Assembly (NCBI GenBank): GCA_027943245.1
Contig: JANDJZ010000525.1
Location: 1 to 27,122, forward strand
Direction of reading: 5' to 3'
DNA: 27,122 bases
From: Acanthamoeba sp. SK_2022b
Taxonomy: Eukaryota; Discosea; Longamoebia; Acanthamoebidae
In this document: positions 10,170 through 19,422 of the stretch, in pieces
Position numbering within the stretch: the stretch's first letter is position 1
Layout: every line of letters starts with the position of its first letter
Program-made: the position numbers and the translations under genes
Notes under the pieces: model-generated
What the model saw: only the letters and a program-made list of their open reading frames with translations
What the model was told of the DNA's origin: nothing
Databases searched by the model: none

Positions 10170-10364
10170 TGCCATGTTGCTGAGCTCACTAACACCCTCA
10201 CCAACTTTGGTCTTGCTTTACAGCATGCCAATAAAAGGAATCATGAGGATTGGGATTCAAAGATCCAAAAGCAGTTTTTGGAAGTTGGCTACCACATGCA
10301 GGTTCACCTTGCCATCTTGCTGGCTAGCTTGCCTACAGCTAGTGCCTATTGGCTGCCACATTAA
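10170..10364 (+). pseudogene. Open segment of possible coding remnant
   Basis: Sixty-four codons are open after a TAA, ending with TAA at 10362-10364. The translation has a helix-like amphipathic composition (LTNTLTNFGLALQHANKRNH, KIQKQFLEVGYHMQVHLAILL). A/T-ending codons resemble the minus-strand remnant next to it. No start context, splice partners or family motif is recognised, so this may be an exon fragment or chance. Confidence 0.3.
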
Positions 10365-10917
10365 CAAGCAGTGTGTGATCAAACAAGGGCTCACTATTCA
10401 TTCTACTGCAGAGTAGATTCTTGCCTCCATGCTCCCTTTCATATTGTGGCTGGGCAATCTACCTGCTGTTTTTGTACAACACCTTTTTCCCTGGCACGCG
10501 AAAGGGCAAGGGAAAAAGAGGCGACAAAGAAACACAGGCATTCATACAACAAACCAGCGTGCACTCAACACCCCTCCGAACAATGCAAGCAATCGAATCC
10601 AGAACTGCGGCGACGCATCAACGCCGCCAGTTGGTTGGCAAGCGTGGACGTCAACGCCTGCTCATACAATCAGCGGTCATCGCGACCACCAATCCAAAGG
10701 GAAGGCCGATCCACACAATCAACAAGAACCAAGGGGTACAGAAAGATCCTTGAATTGGTATCGACTCCACGTACTAACGCATCTCTTCACTGTGTACAGA
10801 CGAAACGCAGACAGCAATTAGTATGTACCACAACTCAACCAGCCTAAGCCTGCTCGCCTCTTGCATCCGTATCCGAATTGCCACCTCTCCATTACGAGTC
10901 TGTAACTCGAGAAGGCT

Positions 10918-11870
10918 ATGCTTCCGCCCTCGCCGGCTCCGGTTCCGGCTCCATTGTCCATGTCCATCTCGCCTCGACATCCTCGAACACGTGACGTGAA
11001 GAGGACATGGCTCGAGATTCGTAATATGGAGGGCCGCGCCACTTTGGACGCCACGGTAGATGGGATAGAGCGGGAAGGGAGGCCCCGACTCGGGAAGGAG
11101 GAAGATGCCAACACGCCACCGGCGCGACTCGACGGGAGGCAGGAGGAGCCTCCGACGGCCTCGTCTAACCTGTTTTGCTCCGTTCTTCTCTCTGCTCTCC
11201 TCTCCCCCTGCAGGATGCCGCGCCGACCCCAGTCCCCAATCAGCCGCCATCTCGTGTCACTCGCCAGAAGACGAACCACGCTCCTGCTTCTCGACAGCAG
11301 CGCTTCGCCAAGCCGCAACCACAGCAGTCCGGTGCCCCCCTCTCCAGCAACGACGACGGGCCGCAGCTCGTCCAGCCATCGAGATCTTCGACGTCGAACG
11401 CACCGCCGAGCCTCTCGCCAACGACACCTCCGACAAGAGATGAGCTCCTCACAGGATTCTTCCACAATGCGTCCGAAGCGGGCCTCTCCTACACACTTTG
11501 CATTCTGCCGGCTGCAGCTGACCGCACGCGCGGTGAGTGGGAGCTCTACGAAGACTTCGATTCCGCCAAGCAAGCCGGTGCCAACGGCCCGCGAGAGCCA
11601 CACGTCCAGTCGGGGCCATCGACGAGGCGGCGAACGACGTGGAGCGGGCGGTGGAGCCTGCAGCCGGAGCGAGACGGCTTTGGCTGGGTGGAGCTGATCA
11701 AGACGTCTGAGGCCGTGCTGGAGAACGGTCGTACGGTCGAGCGCCAATGCCTCATGACCCAGAGATGCCCCTACAACCTCACCACCGACAGTGAAGGGCG
11801 GACAGTAATGGGCGTCATGCTCAACGCCTTCGATCGCAGCGCAGGCCTCTTCCTCACCCGCGCTCTCTAG
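10918..11870 (+). CDS. Uncharacterised Pro/Gln-rich protein
   Basis: Two exons, 10918-11055 and 11214-11870, join in phase 0 to 264 residues. The intervening 158-nt intron (gtagat...ccctgcag) is pyrimidine-rich at its 3' end. Residues 1-45 are Pro- and basic-rich. Residues about 47-95 are low-complexity (Pro, Gln, Ser, Thr). A more ordered C-terminal half contains RDELLTGFFHNASEAGLSY, GEWELYEDFDSAKQ and FGWVELIKTSEAVLENG. No family is recognised. A strong donor-like gtgagt near 11532 could begin another intron that would remove EWELYEDF and what follows. Upstream exons are also possible. The real extent is therefore uncertain, although the C-terminal frame looks genuinely coding. Confidence 0.5.
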
Positions 11871-12024
11871 ATTGAGCAACCCACAGCGGCTCTTCCCCAC
11901 CACCGTGTACATAGTTTTGGCAAGCGAACAAGATTCGATTTCTTCTACCCCTGTTCCACATCATTTCGCAGGACACAAGATTCACAGAACTACAGAGGAG
12001 GGATGAGGGAAAGGAATTGCAAGT

Positions 12025-13224
12025 GTGGAGCACTCTGAGTGCTGCAATAACGAGATGGAGAAACCTAATGAGAAGGAAGAGGCAGGATCCACAAAGATGA
12101 TCGAAGAGGCCATGCGGGAGTTGCGAGAGGCTTCACACTTAACCCTCGCCAACGTGCTCAAGCGCTTGCGCTTTGCTGAGGAGGACGTGGTGGCCGTGTT
12201 CCTGGTAGGTAGCCGCCTCTGGGGCTCGGCCACCTTCAACAGCGACTACGACTTCATTATCGTGCACCGCTGCCCAGCGGGCAAGCTGCCGCCACACGCC
12301 ACGCTCCACAACGGCGAGATCGATGCTTCGGCACTCCACGTTGAAGAGTTCAAGAAGCGCGTGCAGGAGGACCACGAGTTCTACGAACTGCTGTGTCTGT
12401 GGCTTCCTACCGACTATCGATGGAAGGACGCTCCTCTTCCCTCCGCAGCAACTTCATCTTCAAAATCAGCCAAGAAAACCAGTCCCGTGCCGTCATCTTC
12501 GGCCAAGCTACAAGCGTCGTTCGTAGAATCTATCAGGAAGAGTTTCGTGCTCGATCCGTCGCGGCTCTACACGAGTATCGACGAGGAGACCGCGCGCGAC
12601 TGGCGCGTAGCGCAGAAGTTCGTCGAGAAGGGCGCGATCGCGCGCGGCAAGAAGACCCTCGTGCACGCCCTGCGTCTGCTCCTGCTGGCCATCCAGCTTG
12701 CGCGCGATGGCGCCATGCACGACTTCTATGCCGCCCAAGGCTTCCACGACGACATCTTCGTCGAGGAGGAGCATGACCACGCTGGCGGCGAGGGCTGGAC
12801 GCACTACAACGCGCGCTACCGGCCCGTCTTTGACGATCTACGCAGGCAGCTGCGCGACCTGTGCGCCAACATAGCCACCGCGAAGGGTCGCCAACAGTTG
12901 GCAAGCAACGAAGCCCCGCCTCCAGAAAGGAGTGAAGTAGTGAAAGAAGAGGAGGAGAAAGTAGTAGAAGAAGAAAGAAAGAGGGAAGAAGGACGAGGAC
13001 GAAGAGGTCGTGGAGGAGGTAGTGGCCGAGGGCGAGCTGTAGAGGGTGAGCAGGAAGAAGTAGAGCCGGTACGAGGAAAGGCTGCGGGCGTCGGGCGAGG
13101 ACGAGGAAAGCAACAACGAGGCGGAAGAGACGACAGCAGTGCACAGCAGCCGAACCAGCGGAAAGGAGGTGAAGAAGAACAAGAAGTGCGGTCGCGCAAG
13201 GGACGACGGAAAGGGGGGCAATGA
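12025..13224 (+). CDS. Pol-beta-type nucleotidyltransferase with basic RG-rich tail
   Basis: A single exon encodes 399 residues. VFLVGSRLWGSATFNSDYDF fits the nucleotidyltransferase signature hG[GS]x(9-13)DhD, giving G62-S63 and metal ligands D74 and D76. D100 in GEIDASALHVEEF is a likely third carboxylate. Residues about 185-290 are helical (GKKTLVHALRLLLLAIQLARDG), as in MNT/minimal nucleotidyltransferase helper domains. From about 300 the chain is an acidic Lys/Glu stretch, then Arg/Gly-rich (GRGRRGRGGGSGRGR), ending RSRKGRRKGGQ. RG-rich tails commonly bind RNA. An RNA-directed or protein-modifying transferase is an inference, and the nucleotide and acceptor are unknown. A second in-frame ATG at 12055 could be the true start. 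The ATG of the longest frame is used here. Confidence 0.8.
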   Translation: MEHSECCNNEMEKPNEKEEAGSTKMIEEAMRELREASHLTLANVLKRLRFAEEDVVAVFLVGSRLWGSATFNSDYDFIIVHRCPAGKLPPHATLHNGEIDASALHVEEFKKRVQEDHEFYELLCLWLPTDYRWKDAPLPSAATSSSKSAKKTSPVPSSSAKLQASFVESIRKSFVLDPSRLYTSIDEETARDWRVAQKFVEKGAIARGKKTLVHALRLLLLAIQLARDGAMHDFYAAQGFHDDIFVEEEHDHAGGEGWTHYNARYRPVFDDLRRQLRDLCANIATAKGRQQLASNEAPPPERSEVVKEEEEKVVEEERKREEGRGRRGRGGGSGRGRAVEGEQEEVEPVRGKAAGVGRGRGKQQRGGRDDSSAQQPNQRKGGEEEQEVRSRKGRRKGGQ

Positions 13225-13411
13225 AGCTCCACCCACGTCAGGTAATAAACCAAAAACATACACTCCCCTACACCCACATCGACTTTGCTGTACATCACTT
13301 GGCCGCATCAACTGAGGACGCAGCTCGACTTGGCCTCGGAGGGGAGCAATGGCGCATCGTCGGCTGTGCCTACTGGCAGCGACAGTCCTGTCGGACGCTT
13401 GGCGGGTCAGG

Positions 13412-14506
13412 TCACACATGAAAGGAGAGAAGAGGGGAGGACGGGAGGTGGCTACCGAGTCGTCGATTCCTCAGCTCGCGCGCTTCGATCCATTGGCGCA
13501 TGGACTTTGACTTGGCGAGCACGTCCCACAGCAGGTCCACGTTTGTTCGCTCCTTGGCGCTCACCTCCACGTAGTACAGCGCTGACACCTTCTCTGCCAG
13601 GCTTCGCGCCGCGCTGTCGCTGAGAAGCTTCCGCTCGCGTTCGTAGACGTGGCGCAGGTCGGCCATGGTGCCCACCACGATAAGCGGGATGGCGAGGTCG
13701 CGACCATAGGTGGTCCGGCCACGACATCGGTTGGGCAGCTCGAAGGTCACGTCGTAGAAGCTCTCCACCACGCTGAACGTGTACACAATAACGTCCTAGT
13801 CGACAGAGGAGTACAAGAAGTGCGGTGAGGGCGTGGCCCAAAAGCTGCTCTCAACTAGCCTCAGGGAGATCGTACAGGCTGCACCCGAGCGTATTCTGGT
13901 CCTGGAGTACCAAGCATGGTGGTGTCAGCATCGACGTGTATTGGTAATCGATTCAGTCTGCACCTTTGTAGTCTAGCGCCCACGGTGTAGAGGAAGCAGA
14001 CTCTTCCCAAATGTGCAGCGTCACGCCGCCGCGCTCCACAACTCGAGGCGGCATCTTCGCTAGTGTGCTTCCCTTCTGTGGCTTCTCATCTGTTCTTGTC
14101 GAGATTGGTTAGCAAAGGGGCGGCTGCCCTTTGACGCGACTGGTAAGCGGACCCAAGGGGGGTAGTGCCGAGCTGCTGTACGCAGACCTGATCAACGCAC
14201 TGCATTGGGACCGATATAACTGGAAGAATGAGGCCTCTGAAGGAGAAGAACCAACACAAAGAGCTTGGCAGCCCCAGAAGGAGCAGTGTACGTTTTGCCT
14301 GTGCCACGGAGCTAAACTCAGAAGAAACTGAGGGCAGAGCAGCAAAAACGAAAGAAGGGGAGGATACCGGAGCCAGCTTTGCCCACCACCACGACACGAA
14401 TGGCATCTTCGTGCAGACACCACCAATTCTCTCCACCACAGCCACAGCAGCCCAGCATGCTCTCGTCGCCTCCCTCTTTCTCGCTTTGTGGTGGGCCCCA
14501 ACACAT
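13412..14506 (-). CDS. Atypical Rho-like small GTPase
   Basis: Six exons join in phase to 242 residues: 14506-14368, 14298-14292, 14199-14153, 14089-13964, 13901-13876 and 13795-13412. IRVVVVGKAGSGKTALIRSAY is a good G1 P-loop (residues 42-49) with the Rho-style GKTxLxxxY follow-on. GVTLHIWEESASS sits where Rho proteins have LxLWDTAGQE, so G3 is degenerate. DVIVYTFSVVESF matches the DVFLICFSLVSPASF strand. VVGTMADLR replaces VGTKxDLR, so the G4 Lys is lost. VEVSAKE keeps G5. The C-terminus ends SFHV with no CaaX box. The N-terminus has a Cys cluster (MLGCCGCGG from residue 17), which could be lipidated if translation starts at 14458. GTP binding may survive while hydrolysis is doubtful. The first ATG is provisional. 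Confidence 0.72.
14292..14298 (-). other. 7-nt microexon encoding the P-loop lysine
   Basis: On the coding strand the exon is GCAAAAC, between ggcacag and gtacac. With its neighbours it completes G47, encodes K48 and starts T49 of GKAGSGKT. The flanking introns are 69 and 92 nt, normal sizes for this locus. Confidence 0.62.
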
Positions 14507-14666
14507 ATGGCTGACGTCAGCCTTTTACTGGTCGACATTGTCGACAAGAACAAATTTCTCGTCTTGCTTCGTTTCTTGGTTGGCTTTCCGTTTGCAGGCC
14601 GGCAGATTTTGATTTACGCGCAGCGTTCACTGTCCCATCCATTCACACGGTGTACATCAGACCAAA
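14507..14666. promoter_or_regulatory. Shared divergent promoter of Rho-like gene and mitochondrial ACP
   Basis: Only 160 bp separate the two start codons, so both promoters must lie here or within the genes. I see no clear TATA box. Regulation from this gap is inferred from layout. Confidence 0.5.
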
Positions 14667-15098
14667 ATGAACCGCATCGCTCGCCCCGCTATGCTGCTCC
14701 GCGCATCGGCCCGTGCCCCCGCCGTCGCCTCTTCCTTCAGATTCTCCTCCATTTCCTCTTCTGCTGCCCTCTCCACCACCTTCGCGAGGAGGAGCGACGC
14801 CATCACGACCTTCAACTACCAGAGGAGGAACTACGGCGCTGCCGCTGGTCTGACGGAGGCCGATGCCAGGGAGCGGGTCATCAAGGTGGTGAAGAACTTC
14901 CACAAGGTCGACCCCAACGCCGTGAGCGAGAAGTCGCACTTCATCAACGACCTCGGTCTCGATTCGCTGGACACTGTTGAGCTCGTGCTGGGTCTCGAGG
15001 ATGAGTTCTGCATCGAAATCCCCGAGGAGCAGGCCGACAAGATCCAGACCGTCGAGGACGCCGTCGGCTACCTCGTCACCAACCCCGCTGCCAAATAA
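14667..15098 (+). CDS. NDUFAB1: Mitochondrial acyl carrier protein
   Basis: A single exon encodes 143 residues. Residues 1 to about 57 are rich in Arg, Ser and Ala with almost no acidic residues, typical of a mitochondrial presequence, with RRNY near the likely cleavage region. The mature part is a standard ACP of about 85 residues. [23 protein letters not shown] carries the DSL motif, with Ser100 as the 4'-phosphopantetheine attachment site, followed by [19 protein letters not shown]. It carries acyl chains in mitochondrial type II fatty-acid and lipoate synthesis. In many eukaryotes it is also a subunit of complex I and a partner of Fe-S assembly and LYR proteins. No intron is needed. Codons are strongly G/C-ending, as expected for a well-expressed gene. 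Confidence 0.95.
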   Translation: MNRIARPAMLLRASARAPAVASSFRFSSISSSAALSTTFARRSDAITTFNYQRRNYGAAAGLTEADARERVIKVVKNFHKVDPNAVSEKSHFINDLGLDSLDTVELVLGLEDEFCIEIPEEQADKIQTVEDAVGYLVTNPAAK

Positions 15099-15376
15099 GC
15101 GTTCTACTTTGATTCAACTTCACTACCCACACTAAATGATTCTTTTTACCTCGCTCTCGGTCCGCATCCCCCCCCCACATTTTTATTCTCTCTACTGGCC
15201 TTTGTCATCTCGTGAGCCACCCCGGGCATTTCCGCAACGCGTGATCGGCCTCTTTTCTTCGAATTCAAGGTAGCACCACAAGAGATGGACACCATGGAAA
15301 TGCGCAGTGAATAAAAATCGATTTGTTTCTGTACAAGCTTCTTTCCTTCATGACGGTCTTGGAGAGCGTGCCTCCT

Positions 15377-16357
15377 CTACTCTTCGTGCTGTCTGTCTAG
15401 GTACGCCCGCAGGCTCCACGCCGCGCCCTGAACACCCTCGTGCGGGTGAGCTAGATCCGTGTAGCGACCGCCAGGGCCAGGCACCTTGGGGGCGGTGCGC
15501 CTGTCCTCGGCCATGACCTGTCGCAGAGCGGCCAAGTGGCGCAGCACCACTTCAAGCGCCGCTTCGCCCGCTAGCCCATGGTGCTCTGGTTGGTAGTAGT
15601 GGTAGGTGGGTGGTGATGGTCGTTGTTCACATCACGGGTGAGCGCACGCGTCTGATGAACGGGGCAGCAAACGGTCGCACCGAGTATGGCGCTGTTCACA
15701 CGAAGCGCGATCCCGTGTCTATACTGCTCGGCCATGTAGTGGCGCACAGGGCTGGTCTCGGGATCCTCGTACGCGATCAGCGCAAACACGTCCTGCAATG
15801 ACCACCGCATTGCACGACTCTCTAAGGCGCTGAACCAGAGTGCATCAGGCATGGTGTGCGCACCTGAAGCTCGACGAGTAGGGAGGGGTCCTCCTTGGCG
15901 TGCGGGCTCCACTCCTTTTGGGCGAAGAGGAGTGCCTCCTCCTTCTTGCGCTGCCGTATGAGCTCGATGAAGCGTTGGCACAGCAGCTTGAACCGCACCT
16001 CGGGGTGCTTGTCCAGCAGCTGCGGAAAGGCCGAGTTGAGCAGCTTTATGGATTCGTCGATCGCTCCCCTTCGAACCAAGTCAACGATGTCTGTGATGGG
16101 AAGTGAATGAGGAGGGAGGGAAGAAGAAGCCGCGCAAGCGTGGCCATATAAAAAAAGCTTCAGAACACACCTTTTCTCTGCTGAACGGCTACGCGAAGTC
16201 TTGTGCCCTCCTCGTGCAGATTGCAGGCATCAATAAATGCCTGTGCGGTATCAACGTAGCAGTGATGCAACAGGTAGTTCAGCACCAACACGCGCACGTC
16301 GTAGGGGTTCACCTCAACACCCTCCATCTCGTGTTCATTCACGTCCTCGTCTTCCAT
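15377..16357 (-). CDS. LisH-CTLH-CRA protein (RanBPM/Gid family)
   Basis: Four exons, 16357-16171, 16090-15864, 15792-15681 and 15570-15377, give 239 residues in phase. A LisH motif lies at about 18-50 (VRVLVLNYLLHHCYVDTAQAF). CTLH runs from about 63 to 120 (DLVRRGAIDESIKLLNS, FIELIRQRKKEEAL). CRA runs from about 135 to 230 (DVFALIAYEDPETSPVRHYM, LRVNSAIL, LRHLAALRQVMAED). LNYLLHHCYVDTAQAF and the AYEDPETSPV...NSAIL block resemble the C-terminal half of RanBP9/10 more than Gid8. The size matches Gid8, though, and there is no SPRY domain. Such proteins are scaffolds of the GID/CTLH ubiquitin ligase. Membership is inferred. The gene converges with the ACP gene. Confidence 0.87.
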
Positions 16358-16541
16358 CTTCTCTTGTTTGATGGTTTCCTCTTCTTATTTCTGTTCTATA
16401 AAATAGAAATAGAATATAAATGTAGATAAATAAATATATCAGACATCAACCGTGGACCACTGCGAAAGGACACGGGCCTGGCGTTAACGGCGGCGAGTGA
16501 GAGGACCGGTGGCATGATGGCTTTTCTCGAGGCCATGGTGT

Positions 16542-16974
16542 TCAGTGTTTTGTGTCTGTGTTTATAACGGTGTAGGCGAGCCAGGCCACGAGGGACACAC
16601 ATGCACCAATGATGATCAGTGAGGCCACAAGGCGCTGAATGAAGCACCAGTCCCACTTGCCCTGCGCCTGCATGTATCGATGCCGCTCCTCGTCTTCGTC
16701 CTCATCGTCGTCCACGGCTACCACAAGTGCAGGGTTCGCCGCCGTCGGTTGGAGCTCCACCCCACCCTGAGCCTCGTGGCCCTCATCAAGGCTGCCTCTT
16801 CGCCCTGCCCCCTGTTCTGCTCACCAACCGTTCAACGTTCTCTCTCTCTCTCCCCCCCCCCGGTCGTCGCCAAAGCCAGCCACCGTGCGTACCAGGGTCG
16901 GAGAAGGCAAGTGGGACCGCGCGCCGTCGGCTGTGGCTGTGGTCGTGGAGCTCCAGCAAGCTCTCACCCTCCAT
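16542..16974 (-). CDS. Small single-pass membrane protein
   Basis: Two exons, 16974-16893 and 16795-16542, join in phase 1 to 111 residues. Residues 1-35 are polar, with an HDHSHSRRR patch. Residues about 55-62 form an acidic run (DDDEDEDEE). FIQRLVASLIIIGACVSLVAWLAYTVI (about 80-104) is a single hydrophobic helix near the C-terminus, followed by NTDTKH. This topology suggests a tail-anchored protein with its N-terminus in the cytosol. No family is recognised. The 97-nt intron has a gtacgc donor and a weak acceptor (gaagag). That acceptor was chosen because it alone restores phase without a stop. Confidence 0.6.
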
Positions 16975-17081
16975 GCTCCCGGGCGTGCACAACGTGAAGG
17001 AATAAAATTATAAAAACGGAAACAAATAATAATAAATATAAAAACGAAAACAAACTCATCCTGTCGTTCCAAGCTAACCGT

Positions 17082-18414
17082 TTATTGGTTGGTTGATGGC
17101 TTGAAGATGTTGAGGACGTGATCCTCCCGCATGGGCGACTGCTGCTGGAACACGGCCCGCGCGATCTCGTCCATGAGGCCCAGCACCTCGCGCGCGCGCA
17201 CGCGCACGCCCGTGTCGACATCGCTCTCGCTCGCGTGTCGGAGCAGGCGATGGATCTCTTTGAGGCGTTCGGCCAGCAGCTCCAGCGATTCGACGCCCAT
17301 CGCCACAAACAGTCGCGAGAACACGAACAGGCAGCCCAGCCGCACGTCCACGCTCGAATCGCCTCGCAGGCGCTCCCCAAGCACGTTGACAATATCTGTT
17401 CGTCATCACCGCCATCGCCATCGCCTCTCTTAGCCCGCGCCGCGCCGCCTTGCGTGTGCGTGTGCGGCATGCGCGTACCGTGGACGAATGGGTGGAGCGA
17501 AAATCGCATCAGCTCGCACACGCTGCCCAGGTTGGAGAGGGAGCTGGCGCGCAGGTTGGCCGACCGGCTTTGGGCGCCCATCAGGAAAGTGTTCACAAAG
17601 TGATGGCCTGCGCAACGTTTCATCAGCAACAAAATATAATTCAATAAATAAAATAAGAATACATCTGTGAGAGACATAAAAAAAAAATAAATTAGCGGTG
17701 CGCATACCGTATGTCGGGAGCGTCTCGCCGCATCGTTCGCACACGCGCACCAGGGTCTCGCCGAGCTTGAGTCGAGTGTCCTCGATCAGCGAATCGTCGA
17801 GGAAGGACTTGACCAGGACCGGTATGATCTCCTCCGGAAAGATGTCGCCCAGGGCGCCCAGTCCCAGCATCGCCGCATAGTACAGATAACTGCACACGAC
17901 ACGCGCACGCGCGATTAGCATTCTCCCGACGCTGTTGCGTTAGCCAATGCGATGTTGGGAGTGGGGGGGGGGAGGCGGGCGAGACCTGTCCGAGTCCCGG
18001 AGTTGGGTCTGGAAGATGTCGAGGATCTTGTCCCTGTTGGCCTGCGCGAACTCGTCCTTGGCCAGGACCAGCTTGCGCAGCGCGACGAGCGCCTGCGCGC
18101 GGACGGGCAGCAACGGGTCCCTGAGCTCCGCCAGTATCTGCTCCACGTCTCGACGGAACAGCGACGGCGTTTCTGGTTGTCGTCACCGGCCGGTGCACGC
18201 GCGCGTTGAGCCTCACGCTCGCACACGACAGTGGAAGGGAGGCGCGCGTGCCTGTTTCCGTGGCGCTGTCGCTGAACCACGACCGGTCCCTGGTGATGAT
18301 TCGCACGTGCAGCTCCGCGGCGAGCGTGCTGATGTGCTCCTCGGGGTGATCCTGGCCCATTCATTTCCCACCAACCAGCCACGGTTAGCCTGCGAGTGGG
18401 CCGAGAGGCAATCG

Positions 18415-18482
<68 letters not shown>

Positions 18483-19354
18483 CTTGAGTTCACTGAGGAA
18501 GGGGAGGAGGTCGAGGAGCAGGATGGCCTCGGCCTGGTTGAGCTTGATCTTCTGGCCCGAGAGCAGAGCGCTCAGGATGCCCAGGCACAGCGACACGACC
18601 ACCTCATCGCCTCCCTCGAACATCACCTGCGCGCCGTACGTGCCGTCAGCGTCGAGTCAAGTGTCCATCGTCGTTGGCATCGTGTCGAGTACCCGGAGGA
18701 GTGTCGTCACTTGCACGACGTCCTGGATGAGCTTCTCGCCCAGCCCCTCGCTCATCGACGCCAGCAGGTGTAGCAGCACGAGGTGCCTGTGGACAACACG
18801 TGGAACTCGAGACATGTCAGCTATGCGCCTGTCCGCTGGGTCGGTCGTGCCGTACCGCTCCTTGTCCGGCTCGTCGCCCTGGGCCGTGATCTCGCGGTCG
18901 ACGTCGCGCCTGCACATGTCGACAAATGCCTTGAGGAGATCGACAAAGAGGTTGCCCATCAGCTGCTCGTTCCCCAGCTCCTTGAGCAGCGCCACCACGC
19001 ACTCGGCCTCCCAGTAAAAGTCCCTGCGGCTTCAGGCGCGCGCATCAGAAACCGCACACGACACGCGCACGCACACGCGCGCACGTGTGTGGCATACCTC
19101 GGATTCCTTGTTCGCTTGATGACCACGCCTCCGGTGGGGCCCGGGCCAAAGGCCAGCGCGAACGAGGAGGCGTGCTCGGCGTCGTCGCCGGGAGGCACGA
19201 CGAGGTCCTTCAGCGCCTTGCCCGTGGCGCTGCCCTCGGAGACCAGGAAGAAGGTGTCCATGACCGACGCCACCGCGCCCTTGAGCGACGTCGGGCTGCG
19301 TCGCGTGTAGCAGTAGAGCTGGAACAGCGCCGGCATCACTGAGCTCAGACACAC

Positions 19355-19422
<68 letters not shown>

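Larger units (their letters stand above)
9346..10917. other. Long spacer, less GC-rich than its surroundings, with gene debris
   Basis: About 1.57 kb separate two GC-rich genes. The middle (about 9500-10450) is visibly richer in A/T than the flanks, and its open segments use many A/T-ending codons, unlike neighbouring genes. It holds a broken reading frame on the minus strand (9545-9971) and an open segment on the plus strand (10170-10364). The last 450 bases are polar, show no convincing coding signal, and probably include the promoter of the gene at 10918. I saw no terminal repeats or transposase motif. Confidence 0.6.

Noticed and set aside
11532..11669. Possible extra intron (gtgagt to cctgcag) in the gene at 10918
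   Set aside because: The donor looks good, but the segment is open and its removal gains no recognisable domain, so it was kept as coding and only mentioned.
10818..11912. 364-codon open frame on the minus strand
   Set aside because: It is antisense to the gene at 10918-11870 and lacks any domain. The sense C-terminal frame has more natural composition.
14131..14331. Plus-strand frame reading LINALHWDRYNWKNE, coding-like at first sight
   Set aside because: It is antisense to exons and introns of the Rho-like gene and matches nothing. The minus strand yields a phased GTPase.
16396..16536. Short minus-strand frame starting MASRKAIMPPVLSL
   Set aside because: It lies in the gap after the single-pass membrane protein and runs into AT-rich 3' sequence. 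It lacks splice partners and is probably untranslated region.
18416..18481. Regular repeat considered as a CRISPR array
   Set aside because: It is a pure dinucleotide tract with no spacers, inside a eukaryotic intron.
17947..19017. 356-codon plus-strand frame containing a long Cys-Val run
   Set aside because: The run is the TG microsatellite read as protein. The frame is antisense to conserved TANGO6-like exons.
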